In this document: positions 1 through 9,106 of the stretch, in pieces | Position numbering within the stretch: the first letter of the stretch is position 1 | Layout of the letters: each line of letters begins with the position of its first letter | NCBI RefSeq assembly: GCF_020035535.1 | Contig: NZ_CP083349.1 | Coordinates: 496,001-560,000 of the forward strand | DNA length: 64,000 nucleotides | Reading direction: 5' to 3' | Origin: Ensifer adhaerens | GTDB lineage: Bacteria > Pseudomonadota > Alphaproteobacteria > Rhizobiales > Rhizobiaceae | Notes under the pieces: generated by a model | Told to the model about the DNA's origin: nothing | The model's database searches: none | What the model saw: only the letters and a program-made list of their open reading frames with translations | Program-made: the position numbers and the translations under genes

Positions 1-14
1 GCCGAAGGAAGAGA

Positions 15-32
15 GGCGCAGCGACCTGCGCC
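15..32. other. Small hairpin upstream of the first gene
   Basis: The arms GGCGCAG and CTGCGCC are separated by CGAC. No T-run follows on either strand, so this is at most a weak terminator of whatever gene lies to the left of the window. I cannot identify that gene from the first 78 bases. Confidence 0.25.
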
Positions 33-78
33 GATCCCGCCCACGTGTTATAGGAGAGGCGGGCTGACGGGGTTTTGA

Positions 79-894
79 ATGTCTGACACAGCACCAACGG
101 GCGCAGACTGGAAGCCGGATCTCGCGCTGATCCGCGCCGCTGCGGTCATCGCCGGCGAAACGGCACTCGGCTATTTTCGCAAGGCTCCCGATGTGCGCTG
201 GAAGAACGAGGGCCGCTCGCCGGTCAGCGAAGCGGACCTGGCGGCCAACGATGTGCTGAAGACGCGGCTGCTTGCCGCGAAGCCCGATTACGGCTGGCTG
301 TCGGAAGAGACCGACGACGACTCCAGCCGCCTGACCCGAGAAACGGTCTTCGTCGTCGATCCGATCGACGGCACTCGTGCCTTCATCGCCGGCAAGGAGC
401 TTTGGTGTGTCAGCGTTGCCGTCGTCCACCGGGGTCAGCCCGTCGCAGGCGTCCTCTACGCTCCAGCGCTCGACGAACTCTTTGAGGCGGTCGCCGGCGG
501 TAGCGCATTGAAAAACGGCGCCGTGATCTCAGTGCGTGAAGCAAAGCCCGGGGAAACGCTGCATCTGGCCGCCGCCGAAGATACGGTCGGCAAGCTACCG
601 GCCGTGTATCGCAACACCGTCACGCGCGTGCCGCATGTGCCCTCGCTTGCCTATAGGCTGGCCATGGTGGCCGATGGGCGGATCGACGGCACCTTGGTGA
701 AGAAGAATTCCCATGATTGGGATCTGGCTGCGGCGGATCTCATTCTCGCCCGGGCCAATGGCGCACTTGTCGATCTCGACGATCGGCCCCTGTCCTACAA
801 CCGCCCGACTGTCGTTCACGGGGTTCTCTGCGCGGCGGCGAAGCCGCTCTTGCCAGGTCTGATCGCCGCATCGCGGTCGATGGAGCCCCATTGA
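79..894 (+). CDS. 3'(2'),5'-bisphosphate nucleotidase / inositol monophosphatase family protein (CysQ-like)
   Basis: A 271-residue soluble protein of the Mg-dependent, Li-sensitive phosphatase family. The family motif DPIDGTRAF lies near residue 94 and binds the metals, an acidic EE pair precedes it (near residue 76), and the C-terminal WDLAAADLI matches the second family signature. CysQ members dephosphorylate PAP/PAPS to keep sulfate assimilation running, and other members hydrolyse inositol monophosphate. Sequence reading alone does not separate these substrates. A small DUF4170 gene follows after a 59-base gap, then waaA, so it may be co-transcribed with the lipid A genes. The ATG at 79 follows a GGGG stretch at usable spacing. 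Confidence 0.85.
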   Translation: MSDTAPTGADWKPDLALIRAAAVIAGETALGYFRKAPDVRWKNEGRSPVSEADLAANDVLKTRLLAAKPDYGWLSEETDDDSSRLTRETVFVVDPIDGTRAFIAGKELWCVSVAVVHRGQPVAGVLYAPALDELFEAVAGGSALKNGAVISVREAKPGETLHLAAAEDTVGKLPAVYRNTVTRVPHVPSLAYRLAMVADGRIDGTLVKKNSHDWDLAAADLILARANGALVDLDDRPLSYNRPTVVHGVLCAAAKPLLPGLIAASRSMEPH

Positions 895-953
895 CCTTTG
901 GGGCTGAATGCCTCAAATCAACGCCCATACCCAAAAAGAAAAATGGAATTCCG

Positions 954-1190
954 ATGGCTCACGAATCTGAGAAGAAACAACTTCTGCACCTCGTCTTTGG
1001 CGGTGAACTCACCACGCTGACGGACGTCCATTTCCGCGACCTGGACAAGCTCGATATCGTCGGCATCTACCCGGACTACGAAAGCGCTCTTGTTGCCTGG
1101 AAATCCAAGGCGCAGATGACCGTCGATAACGCGCACATGCGCTATTTCATCGTCCACATGCACCGTCTGCTCGATCCGGAAAACGGCTGA
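954..1190 (+). CDS. DUF4170 family protein
   Basis: A 78-residue protein starting MAHESEKK. It has no signal peptide or membrane segment. It resembles the short DUF4170 proteins found beside waaA in many Rhizobiales. Its function is unknown. The recognisable homology (LHLVFGGEL...VGIYPDY...AQMTVDNAHMRYFIVHMH) begins only after the ATG at 954, so the longer open frame starting at 717 is an artefact overlapping the preceding phosphatase gene. It sits 59 bases after that gene and 91 bases before waaA, in the same direction, which suggests co-expression with lipopolysaccharide core genes. Confidence 0.8.
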   Translation: MAHESEKKQLLHLVFGGELTTLTDVHFRDLDKLDIVGIYPDYESALVAWKSKAQMTVDNAHMRYFIVHMHRLLDPENG

Positions 1191-1281
1191 TGCCGATGAG
1201 GTCGGGATGCGCGGCGCGTACCCGCATGCCAGTCGCCCCTAAGTTTCTCGCCGCTGAGACGGCTGGGGAAGGTGTCTCGTC

Positions 1282-2595
1282 ATGAGCAGCTTTCGCGCGC
1301 GCCTGGCGCTCTCCAGCTATCGCTGGATCGGCTCGGCCATTTATCCCCTGGTTTGGTCCTACCTTGCCATTCGCGCGGCGAAGGGCAAGGAGGATCCGGC
1401 GCGCCGTCGAGAGCGCTACGGCCATGCCAGCGCACCGCGGCCGCAGGGCCCGCTCGTCTGGTTTCACGCGGCGAGCGTCGGCGAGACCAATGCGGTCATC
1501 CCGTTGATCAAGGAAATCCGCCGGCGTGGCATCAACGTTGTGCTGACGACCGGAACGACCACCTCGGCCCGTGTCGTCGCCCAGCGCCTGGGCACGGGCG
1601 TCATCCACCAATACGTGCCGCTTGATTTCAAGCCGGCGGTCAGCCGCTTCCTGAACTATTGGGAGCCGGATCTCGCAATCATCGCCGAGTCCGAAATCTG
1701 GCCGATGACGATCCTGGAGCTCGGCCGGCGCCATATTCCCCAGGTTCTGGTAAATGGCCGCCTGTCGGATCGCACCTTCGCACGCTGGAAGCGACGGCCG
1801 GGACTGGCCGATGCGCTGTTCGAGAACCTGGCGCTCGTCATAGCCCAGTCCGATGTCGATGCGGAGCGCTTCCGCACGCTTGGCGCGCTGCCGGTCATGG
1901 TCTCCGGCAACCTGAAGGTCGATACGGATGCCCCTCCGCATGATCCGCAGGCGCTCCGCGAGTACGGCCAGCAGATCGGCACGCGCAAGACCTGGGCGGC
2001 GATCTCGACTTTTGACGGCGAGGAAAACGCCGCCGGCGTCGTGCATCGTGCATTGAAGGAACGAACCGGCCTGCTGACGATCATCGTCCCGCGCCATCCC
2101 GAGCGCAGCGATGCGATCGAGGCGGCGCTCACGGCCAAGGGCCTGAAGGTTGCGCGCCGCACCCGGCGCGATCCGTTGACGCCGGATGTCGATATCTTCC
2201 TCGGCGACACCATCGGCGAAATGGGCCTCTATCTTCGCCTGACCGAAGTCGCCTTTGTCGGCCGCTCGCTTTTTGCCGAAGGTGGACAGAACCCGCTGGA
2301 ACCGGCGATGCTCGGTTGCGCGATCCTGTCGGGCGGCAATGTCCAGAATTTTCGTGAGACCTATCAGACGCTCGCGAAGAACGGCAGCGCCAAGATCGTG
2401 CGCGACGTCGAGATGCTGGCCAAGGGCGTCAACTATCTGCTCGCCAACGACGATATGCGTCGCTCGATGATCGATGCCGGCCTTGAAACCGTGCAAGAGA
2501 TGCGTGGTGCTCTGTCGGCGACGATGAAGGGGCTAGAGCCCTACATCAATCCGCTCATCGTCAAGGCGCGTCTCAACCCGCCGACCGACAACTGA
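1282..2595 (+). CDS. waaA: 3-deoxy-D-manno-octulosonic acid transferase (Kdo transferase)
   Basis: A 437-residue inner-membrane glycosyltransferase of family GT30 that adds Kdo from CMP-Kdo to lipid IVA on the cytoplasmic face, starting the LPS core. An N-terminal hydrophobic anchor (about residues 12-28) is followed by FHAASVGE (about residues 67-74), which contains the conserved catalytic Glu. The C-terminal half carries GRSLFAEGGQNPLEPAMLG, the nucleotide-sugar binding segment typical of WaaA. Length is normal for the family. lpxK lies two genes downstream with a HAD phosphatase between them, the usual rhizobial order. Confidence 0.95.
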   Translation: MSSFRARLALSSYRWIGSAIYPLVWSYLAIRAAKGKEDPARRRERYGHASAPRPQGPLVWFHAASVGETNAVIPLIKEIRRRGINVVLTTGTTTSARVVAQRLGTGVIHQYVPLDFKPAVSRFLNYWEPDLAIIAESEIWPMTILELGRRHIPQVLVNGRLSDRTFARWKRRPGLADALFENLALVIAQSDVDAERFRTLGALPVMVSGNLKVDTDAPPHDPQALREYGQQIGTRKTWAAISTFDGEENAAGVVHRALKERTGLLTIIVPRHPERSDAIEAALTAKGLKVARRTRRDPLTPDVDIFLGDTIGEMGLYLRLTEVAFVGRSLFAEGGQNPLEPAMLGCAILSGGNVQNFRETYQTLAKNGSAKIVRDVEMLAKGVNYLLANDDMRRSMIDAGLETVQEMRGALSATMKGLEPYINPLIVKARLNPPTDN

Positions 2596-2620
2596 CAGAA
2601 GCAGGAGACGATCCCTCATC

Positions 2621-3325
2621 ATGACCGCATCCAAAGCCATCGCCGGTATCCTGTTCGACAAGGATGGAACCCTGCTCGACTACGCAAAGAGCTGGGTGCC
2701 GGTGAACTATGAGCTGGCACGGATTGCGGCAAGGGACGATGAGGCGTTGGCCCGCACGCTGCTGAAAGCGGGGGGCATGGATGCCGATACCGGGCATGTG
2801 CTGCCCGACAGCCTGCTTGCTGCCGGCAACACGGTCGAGATTGCGACCGGTTTCGTTGACGCGGGTGCGCCCTTCACCGTGGCCGAACTGACGGCCCTGC
2901 TGGACGGTCTGTTCGCACGCTCGGCGGAATATGCGGTGCCGGTCACCGATCTCGGCACCTTCTTCGCCGGCCTGCATGCCAAAGGCTATCTCCTCGGGGT
3001 CGCCTCCAGCGACAACGAAAAATCGATCCGCGAAACCGCGAAGCGCTTCGGCTTCGACGGTTATCTCCATTATGTGGCGGGCTATGACAGCGGCTACGGC
3101 GTCAAGCCGGAACCGGGCATGGTGCTCGGCTTTTGTGCGGCGACGGGCCTGGAACCGCATCAGGTGGTCGTCGTTGGCGACAACAATCACGACATGCACA
3201 TGGGCCGCAGTGCCGGCGTCGGCATGACGGTCGCGGTGCTGACCGGGACCGGTTCGCGCCAGTCGCTCGCCGCGGCCTCGGATCATTGCCTCGCCGACAT
3301 TACCGAACTTGAGGCCGTCCTCTAG
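2621..3325 (+). CDS. HAD-family hydrolase (phosphoglycolate-phosphatase-like)
   Basis: A 234-residue soluble haloacid-dehalogenase phosphatase. Motif I is FDKDGTLLDY near residue 12 (nucleophile Asp plus DGT), a helical cap follows, and motif IV is VVVGDNNHDM near residue 188. The family dephosphorylates small phosphate esters, and the substrate here is not evident. It lies 25 bases after waaA and about 200 bases before lpxK in the same orientation, so it is probably transcribed with lipid A genes, although it need not act in that pathway. Confidence 0.85.
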   Translation: MTASKAIAGILFDKDGTLLDYAKSWVPVNYELARIAARDDEALARTLLKAGGMDADTGHVLPDSLLAAGNTVEIATGFVDAGAPFTVAELTALLDGLFARSAEYAVPVTDLGTFFAGLHAKGYLLGVASSDNEKSIRETAKRFGFDGYLHYVAGYDSGYGVKPEPGMVLGFCAATGLEPHQVVVVGDNNHDMHMGRSAGVGMTVAVLTGTGSRQSLAAASDHCLADITELEAVL

Positions 3326-3525
3326 CCGAAAGCCAAGCGAAAGCGTGACGCGGTTGTCCGTGGCAGATCATCCTGGGTTCGGCTCAGACCGCTGCGATCG
3401 TATCCATAGCTTGCGTTTTTTCACATTCTGACGTTTTTTGGGCGATCCGCCGGCTTTGACGGCAGGAAAGACACGTGTCCTTCCGGAACGGCAGGACGAC
3501 ACCGGCTGGGGACTACGGAACGAAG

Positions 3526-4566
3526 ATGGTATCGGAAGCGCCGCCATTCTGGTGGACCAAGGCGGATTGGCGGGCTCGTGCACTGTGGCCGTTCTCATGG
3601 CTATATGGGCGGATTGCCGGCATGCGCATGGACCGCGCCCAACGCGCCTCGGTTCCCGTACCGGTCATCTGCATCGGCAACTTCACAGTCGGCGGTGCCG
3701 GCAAGACGCCGACCGCGATTGCGCTCGCCCGTGTCATTCGTCAGAAGGGCCTGAAGCCCGGGTTCCTGAGCCGCGGCTACGGCGGCTCGCTCGACGTAAC
3801 GACTGTCGTCGATCCGGAACATCATCGCGCCCGCGACGTCGGCGACGAGCCGCTGCTTCTGGCGCGTGAGGCGCTCACCGTCGTCTGTCGCCGCCGTGTT
3901 GATGGCGCCCGCCGGCTGGTGAAGGAAGGCGTCGATATCATCATTATGGATGACGGCTTCCAGAGCGCGCGGCTCGCCTTCGACTTTGCGCTTCTGGTGA
4001 TCGACTCGCGCCGCGGCATCGGCAACGGCTATCTGGTGCCCGCAGGTCCGGTGCGCGCGCCGCTGCCCAACCAGCTTCGCCACGCCACGGCGCTGCTGAA
4101 GATCGGCGGCGGCACAGAGGCCGATGCTCTGATCCGCCGCGCTGCCCGCGCCGGCAAGCAGATCTACGAGGCCGATGTCGTCAGACACGACGACGGATCG
4201 CTAGATGGCGTTAAGGTGCTGGCCTGGGCCGGGATCGCCGATCCCGAGAAGTTCTACCGTACGGTGCGTGAGACCGGTGCCGTGGTCGAGGAAACCCGCA
4301 GTTTTCCGGATCACCATCATTTCTCCGACGACGAAATCGCCGACCTGCTCGATCGTGCCACGGCTCTGGGTTGCACGCTGGTTACTACCGCCAAGGACAT
4401 GGTTCGGCTCGAGCCTGGCCATGGTCGGGCCGCTGAGTTGGCCGCGGCGAGCCGGGTGATCGAGATCGACGTGCGGTTCGATGATCCGATGGCACCGTCA
4501 AAAATCATCGAGACTGCGCTTGCCGCAGCGCGCGCCCGCAAGCTGCGCGAAGGCGCAGGCAAGTAA
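3526..4566 (+). CDS. lpxK: Tetraacyldisaccharide 4'-kinase
   Basis: A 346-residue inner-membrane P-loop kinase that phosphorylates the 4' position of the lipid A disaccharide to make lipid IVA. The Walker A is GGAGKTPTA (about residues 53-61), and the downstream DDGFQSARL (about residues 145-153) is an LpxK hallmark. The N-terminus is amphipathic ([21 protein letters not shown]), as expected for the membrane anchor. I chose ATG 3526 ([10 protein letters not shown]) because homology to LpxK begins there. The frame is open from a GTG at 3475, which would add 17 unsupported residues. Confidence 0.95.
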   Translation: MVSEAPPFWWTKADWRARALWPFSWLYGRIAGMRMDRAQRASVPVPVICIGNFTVGGAGKTPTAIALARVIRQKGLKPGFLSRGYGGSLDVTTVVDPEHHRARDVGDEPLLLAREALTVVCRRRVDGARRLVKEGVDIIIMDDGFQSARLAFDFALLVIDSRRGIGNGYLVPAGPVRAPLPNQLRHATALLKIGGGTEADALIRRAARAGKQIYEADVVRHDDGSLDGVKVLAWAGIADPEKFYRTVRETGAVVEETRSFPDHHHFSDDEIADLLDRATALGCTLVTTAKDMVRLEPGHGRAAELAAASRVIEIDVRFDDPMAPSKIIETALAAARARKLREGAGK

Positions 4567-4605
4567 GGGCTTGGCAGTTCTGGGGTGAGACCTGCGGGTG
4601 TCGCC

Positions 4606-4839
4606 TTAGCGGCGCTGGTTCGGCAGTGCGCCGGCGCGCTTTTCCGCCTCGAGCGAGGCTTCCGCATCGACATAGGCCTCCTGCCGGGCGACGCTCCAGT
4701 AGCGCAACTCGTCGACGGGAATGGTCTTGCCGGTCATCGCGCAGATCACATGCGAGCCGGCGAGAATGATCTGAAAGTCGCCATCCAGGTAGCGGATCTT
4801 CGCTTCGCGCGACGTGCTTCCTTCAAACCGGTTCATCAT
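4606..4839 (-). CDS. DUF2093 domain-containing protein
   Basis: A small soluble protein of about 77 residues with the core RYLDGDFQIILAGSHVICA followed by a conserved TGKTIPVDELRYWSVARQEAY. This matches DUF2093, a short alphaproteobacterial family of unknown function. The start could be either of two adjacent Met codons (4839 or 4836), and an upstream Met at 4857 is less likely. It follows mutL by 89 bases on the same strand and converges with lpxK. Confidence 0.75.
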   Translation of the reverse strand: MMNRFEGSTSREAKIRYLDGDFQIILAGSHVICAMTGKTIPVDELRYWSVARQEAYVDAEASLEAEKRAGALPNQRR

Positions 4840-4928
4840 GTTCGTAGCCTGTAACATCCCTGTGGTCTGTTCTCTGGTCTAGCTCGCCATCAGGCAAATT
4901 GCCAGCCGCATTTCGCGGCCGCGCCAGA

Positions 4929-6737
4929 TCAGCTTCGGCCGAACAGCCGCTCAATATCGGAAAGCTTGAGCTCGATATAGGTCGGCCGCCCGTGGTTGCA
5001 TTGGCCCGAGCCGGGCGTTGCCTCCATCTGCCGCAAAAGCGCGTTCATTTCTTCGGTGCGCATGCGCCGGCCGGAGCGGACCGATCCATGGCAGGCCATC
5101 GTCGCTGCAAGATATTCGAGCCGGCTCGTGAGGCCGTTTGCCGTGTCCCATTCGGCAAGCTCGTCGGCCAGCTGGCGCACAAGGCCGACGGCATCCATCT
5201 CGCCGAGCATCGCCGGTGTCTCGCGCACGGCAATCGCACCCGGTCCGAAGCGCTCGATGGCAAGGCCGAGGCGGGTGAACTCCGCCGCATGCGCCATCAG
5301 CCGGTCGCAGTCGTCTTCCGGCAGGTCGACGATCTCCGGGATCAGCAGCGACTGCGCGGCGACGGGGCGAGAATGCAGCGCCGTTCGCATCGCCTCGAAC
5401 ACCAGCCGTTCATGGGCGGCATGCTGGTCCACGATGACGAGGCCGTCATTCGTCTGGGCGACGATGTAGTTTTCATGGAGCTGCGCCCGCACCGCGCCGA
5501 GCGGGAAGGATTGCGGCGCCGGTGCCTCCGGCTGCGATACCGCTGCCTCGCGCTCGATCGGGACGGCCGTGCGTGCCGACGGCGCCGCAAAGGCGGCGAA
5601 GCTTGCCTGTGGCGTTTCGTTGAGGCCGCGCAGGATGGCGTCGAATTGCGCCGGGCGGGAAGGGGACGTCTCGGGTGTCCAGGGCTGCGGGCGATAGGAT
5701 CCGGAGCGGAAGGCCTGCATCATGCCGCGTGCCCCGGTGGTCGCCGCGCGATCGCCGTCGCGCGTCAGTGCCTCGCGGATCGCGCCGATGATCAGCCCGC
5801 GAATGAGGCCAGGATCGCGGAAACGCACATCGGATTTCGCCGGATGAACGTTGACGTCGACCAGCGCCGGGTCGAGCGTGATTGATAGCACGGCGACCGG
5901 ATAGCGGCCACTCGGGATCGTTTCGGAATAGGCGGCCCGGATCGCCGACAACAACAGCTTGTCCTGTACCGGGCGGCCATTGACGAAGACGTACTGCTGC
6001 AGCGAGTTGCCGCGATTGTAGGTCGGCACGCCGGCAAAGCCGGTGAGCCCGACATCTTCGCGCTCGGCATCGATCTCGATCGCATTGTCGCGGAAATCCT
6101 TGCCGAGCACCTGGGCCATGCGCGCCAGGCGGTCGTCGCCGGTCGCGGGAAATTCGAGCGTAGAGCGGTCGCTACCGGACAGCACGAAACGGACCGCCGG
6201 AAAGGCGATCGCCATACGGCGCACGATCTCGGAGATCGCAGCCGCTTCGGCCTTCTCGGTCTTCATGAATTTCAGCCGCGCTGGTGTTGCGAAGAAGAGG
6301 TCGCGTACCTCGACGACCGTGCCGGTATTGGCGGGCGATGGGCGCACTGGATCGGTCTTGCCGCCAGTGACGGCTATGACGGCACCTTCGCTTGCGCCGG
6401 CCGTGCGCGTCGTGATCGAGAGGCGGGCGACCGAACCGATCGAAGGCAGCGCCTCGCCACGGAAGCCGAGCGTGCGGATGTCGAACAGGCTGTCGTCGAG
6501 CTTCGACGTGCAGTGTCTGCGGACGGCCAGTTCGAGATCGTTGGGCGTCATGCCCGAGCCGTTGTCGGTCACCCGCAGCAGCGTCTTACCGCCGCCGGCG
6601 GTTGCGATTTCGATGCGTGTGGCGCCGGCGTCGAGTGCGTTCTCGATCAGCTCCTTGGCGGCGCTGGCGGGGCGTTCGATGACTTCGCCGGCGGCGATCT
6701 GGTTGATGAGGGTTTCTGAAAGCTGCTTGATGGCCAT
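4929..6737 (-). CDS. mutL: DNA mismatch repair protein MutL
   Basis: A 602-residue mismatch-repair matchmaker. The GHKL ATPase motifs are [11 protein letters not shown] (29-39), DNGSGM (about 58) and [13 protein letters not shown] (about 94). A Pro/Ala-rich linker joins this to a C-terminal dimerisation domain. That domain carries [12 protein letters not shown] at about 437-448, which fits the DQHA(X)2E(X)4E endonuclease motif, and CNHGRP at about 580. This MutL is therefore predicted to nick DNA itself, as expected in bacteria lacking MutH. A DUF2093 gene follows in the same direction. Confidence 0.95.
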   Translation of the reverse strand: MAIKQLSETLINQIAAGEVIERPASAAKELIENALDAGATRIEIATAGGGKTLLRVTDNGSGMTPNDLELAVRRHCTSKLDDSLFDIRTLGFRGEALPSIGSVARLSITTRTAGASEGAVIAVTGGKTDPVRPSPANTGTVVEVRDLFFATPARLKFMKTEKAEAAAISEIVRRMAIAFPAVRFVLSGSDRSTLEFPATGDDRLARMAQVLGKDFRDNAIEIDAEREDVGLTGFAGVPTYNRGNSLQQYVFVNGRPVQDKLLLSAIRAAYSETIPSGRYPVAVLSITLDPALVDVNVHPAKSDVRFRDPGLIRGLIIGAIREALTRDGDRAATTGARGMMQAFRSGSYRPQPWTPETSPSRPAQFDAILRGLNETPQASFAAFAAPSARTAVPIEREAAVSQPEAPAPQSFPLGAVRAQLHENYIVAQTNDGLVIVDQHAAHERLVFEAMRTALHSRPVAAQSLLIPEIVDLPEDDCDRLMAHAAEFTRLGLAIERFGPGAIAVRETPAMLGEMDAVGLVRQLADELAEWDTANGLTSRLEYLAATMACHGSVRSGRRMRTEEMNALLRQMEATPGSGQCNHGRPTYIELKLSDIERLFGRS

Positions 6738-7115
6738 GTCCCATTTTCCCGGATTCGCTCGGGAAACGAAAGGGGCAATGACGTCTCGTCCCCGGCCTCA
6801 AATCCAGGCGGTCGTCGATCCGGAAAAATGAGCGGGGGGTTTAATTGCCCCTTAACACTCTGCTGCGATTTTCCACAACAACCTGAATGATCACGGGTTT
6901 TGTCTTTTGAGCATTGCGGCGTTGCTGGACGTCGTACTCCCTCCGCTCGAAGAGACGCCTGCCAAGGCCTTCCCAGCATGTCCCGAAATGAAACCGCCGC
7001 TGCAGCATCGCGTGTCCGACTGGCGCGTGAACGTCGCTGCAGCACTGTGAATGGCTGCATGTTTCCCAAGATCTGAGACGACTGAAGCATGCGGTAGGCG
7101 AGTGAGGACAGCGCA
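6738..7115. other. Divergent intergenic region, mutL / PAS-receiver gene
   Basis: These 378 bases separate the mutL start (minus) from the PAS-receiver gene start (plus). I see GGGG-TTTAATTG-CCCC (about 6836-6852), which can pair as a weak hairpin, and a TTAACA just after it. No clear sigma70 box or credible small gene was found. A GAGGA ribosome-binding site precedes the ATG at 7116. Confidence 0.4.
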
Positions 7116-8840
7116 ATGAGCGATGTGGCGTCGAACGGCGCGGACATCAACCGGATCATTCTGGAGTCGAGCTGCGACGCGCTCGGCATCGCTGTGCTTG
7201 TCTGCGGCCGGGACGACACCATTCTCTTTGCCAGCCGCACGATGCTGCAGTTTTTCCCGGTGCCGTCGGAAATGCTGATGCCCGGCACGCGCCTCAGGGA
7301 TTTTCTCGGTGCCGTCTATGATACCGGCGTTCGCCCGGGCACCGTTCCCGAAAGCAGCCGTCGCCGCACCAATCGCGAGGACTGGATCGCCGAACACATG
7401 GCGCTGCATTGGCGCGAGCGCTACGAGAGCGTCGAACGCGCCGGGCGTACGCGCTGGGTTTCGATGCGCAAGCGCCGGCTGTCGAGCGGTATCGGCATCC
7501 TCTCGCTTAGCGACGTTTCCGACCAGAAGAAACGCGACGAGCAGCTTCAGACGGATCTGGAGCGCGTCGAACTGACCGAACAGATCCTCGACGCCCAGCC
7601 CAATCCGGTCTGCGTCAAGGATCGCAACCTCAACTATATCGCCGTCAACAAGGCCTTCTGTCTGATCCATGATCTGCAGCAGGATGCGATCCTCGGCCGT
7701 TCCGCCTGGGATCTGGTCGAAAGCGAGCTTGCCGAACGTTTCGAGCAATCGGACCGGATGGTGCTCGAAACCGGCAAACCATACTCGCAGGCAGAACACA
7801 TCGTGCGCGCCGACGGCAGCGACCTCTGGGTGCTCGCGCGCAAATACCGCGTCGGCATGCCCGGTCGTCATTTCGTCGTGACCTGCATGAACGATGTGAC
7901 CGATATCGCCGTCTTGCATCAGAGCAGCGATGAACCTCAGGCCGAGGTCGGCCTGCAAATCCGCGACTACAGCATCTTCGCCGCGGCGCAGAATTTCTAC
8001 GACCCGTTCCGGGCGCTGAACGTCCAGCAGCTCGTGGAAGCGGGATCGATGATCGAGACCTTGCCCGCCCGCGGTCTTCGCGTTCTGGTCGCCACGGCCG
8101 ACCGGGCGATGGAAGATCGGCTGGTCACGCGTCTGCGCGGTTCCGGGCTCGACGCCTGTGCCGTTCGTGATGCCGGTGAACTGCGAGCCTTCGGTCAAGC
8201 GGTCGAAGATGCCGGCATCAAGCTCGATGTCCTGCTGCTCGACCTGGCATTTTCAGAGAGGCAGCAGGTCGCTTCGACCTGGCGCCATTGCCCGATCCTG
8301 CCGCTGTCTCAGCAGCAGGACGGCGCTGCGGTGCTCGCGGAAGTGTTCCGCGCCTGCTCCGAGCGGACAGCGGCTTCCCCGATTCAGCAGCCGGATTGGT
8401 CTCTGTCGTTTGAAGGCGAGGGGATTGCGGCCCCGCCGCCGACGCCGCAGGTCGACGTGCTTGTGGCCGAAGACAATCAGATCAACCAGTTCGTGTTTAC
8501 GCAGATCCTGGAGGGGCTCGGCGTTTCGCATCGGATCGCCGCCAACGGCCGCGAGGCCGTCGAGCTCTGGCACGAGCTGCAGCCGGCGCTGGTACTGATG
8601 GACGTCTCGATGCCGATCATGAACGGCTTCGATGCCACGGTCGCCATCAGGACGGCGGAAAACGCCAGGGGACAGAAAACGCCGATCATCGGGGTCACCG
8701 CGCAGGCGCTCGATATCGACCTGCAGCAGTGCAAGGCATCGGGTATGGACGACCATATCATGAAGCCCGTGAGCCCGGACATGATCGAGGCGGTGCTCAG
8801 GAAATTCATGCCGGCAAAGGCAATGCGAACGGCAGGTTGA
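7116..8840 (+). CDS. PAS-PAS-receiver hybrid signalling protein lacking a kinase domain
   Basis: A 574-residue cytosolic protein. A PAS-like N-terminus (about 20-145) is followed by a clear second PAS (about 155-275, QILDAQPNPVCVKDRNLNYIAVN). A degenerate receiver-like segment (about 325-420) keeps LLLDLAF but lacks the acidic pair and the conserved Lys. A good receiver sits at the C-terminus (about 448-565: VAEDNQINQ, phospho-acceptor Asp in LMDVSMP, and Lys in HIMKPVS). No histidine kinase or output domain is present. A GGDEF-EAL gene follows in the same direction after about 266 bases, so a role in a c-di-GMP circuit is possible. The start has GAGGA upstream. Confidence 0.8.
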   Translation: MSDVASNGADINRIILESSCDALGIAVLVCGRDDTILFASRTMLQFFPVPSEMLMPGTRLRDFLGAVYDTGVRPGTVPESSRRRTNREDWIAEHMALHWRERYESVERAGRTRWVSMRKRRLSSGIGILSLSDVSDQKKRDEQLQTDLERVELTEQILDAQPNPVCVKDRNLNYIAVNKAFCLIHDLQQDAILGRSAWDLVESELAERFEQSDRMVLETGKPYSQAEHIVRADGSDLWVLARKYRVGMPGRHFVVTCMNDVTDIAVLHQSSDEPQAEVGLQIRDYSIFAAAQNFYDPFRALNVQQLVEAGSMIETLPARGLRVLVATADRAMEDRLVTRLRGSGLDACAVRDAGELRAFGQAVEDAGIKLDVLLLDLAFSERQQVASTWRHCPILPLSQQQDGAAVLAEVFRACSERTAASPIQQPDWSLSFEGEGIAAPPPTPQVDVLVAEDNQINQFVFTQILEGLGVSHRIAANGREAVELWHELQPALVLMDVSMPIMNGFDATVAIRTAENARGQKTPIIGVTAQALDIDLQQCKASGMDDHIMKPVSPDMIEAVLRKFMPAKAMRTAG

Positions 8841-9106
8841 AAGAAAGACGTGTCAACTCGCTAGAATTGGGGAGGCTAATGGCAGATCTAGGAGCAGAGC
8901 GATATCGGATTGTTAACCGCCGATTGCGATCGTCTGCACCGAATTGCCGTTAAAGTGTAGAGCCCAACCCGAATGCATTGCGCCCATCCCGTTGCTCATG
9001 TCCGGACCGTGTCGGAACGACATTGCCGGTTCGCGCCATGGCGTTGGGTTTTGCCTGCAACGGAGCGGCGCCCGCATTGTCGCGATCATGCTGGGGAGGC
9101 GCGGTT

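Noticed and set aside
1147..2496. A 449-codon open frame on the minus strand across waaA
   Set aside because: It is antisense to waaA, lacks a ribosome-binding site and has the Arg/Asp/His-rich composition of a shadow frame of high-GC coding DNA.
4899..5885. A 328-codon plus-strand frame inside mutL
   Set aside because: It is the complement of a gene with strong MutL motifs and shows no family resemblance.
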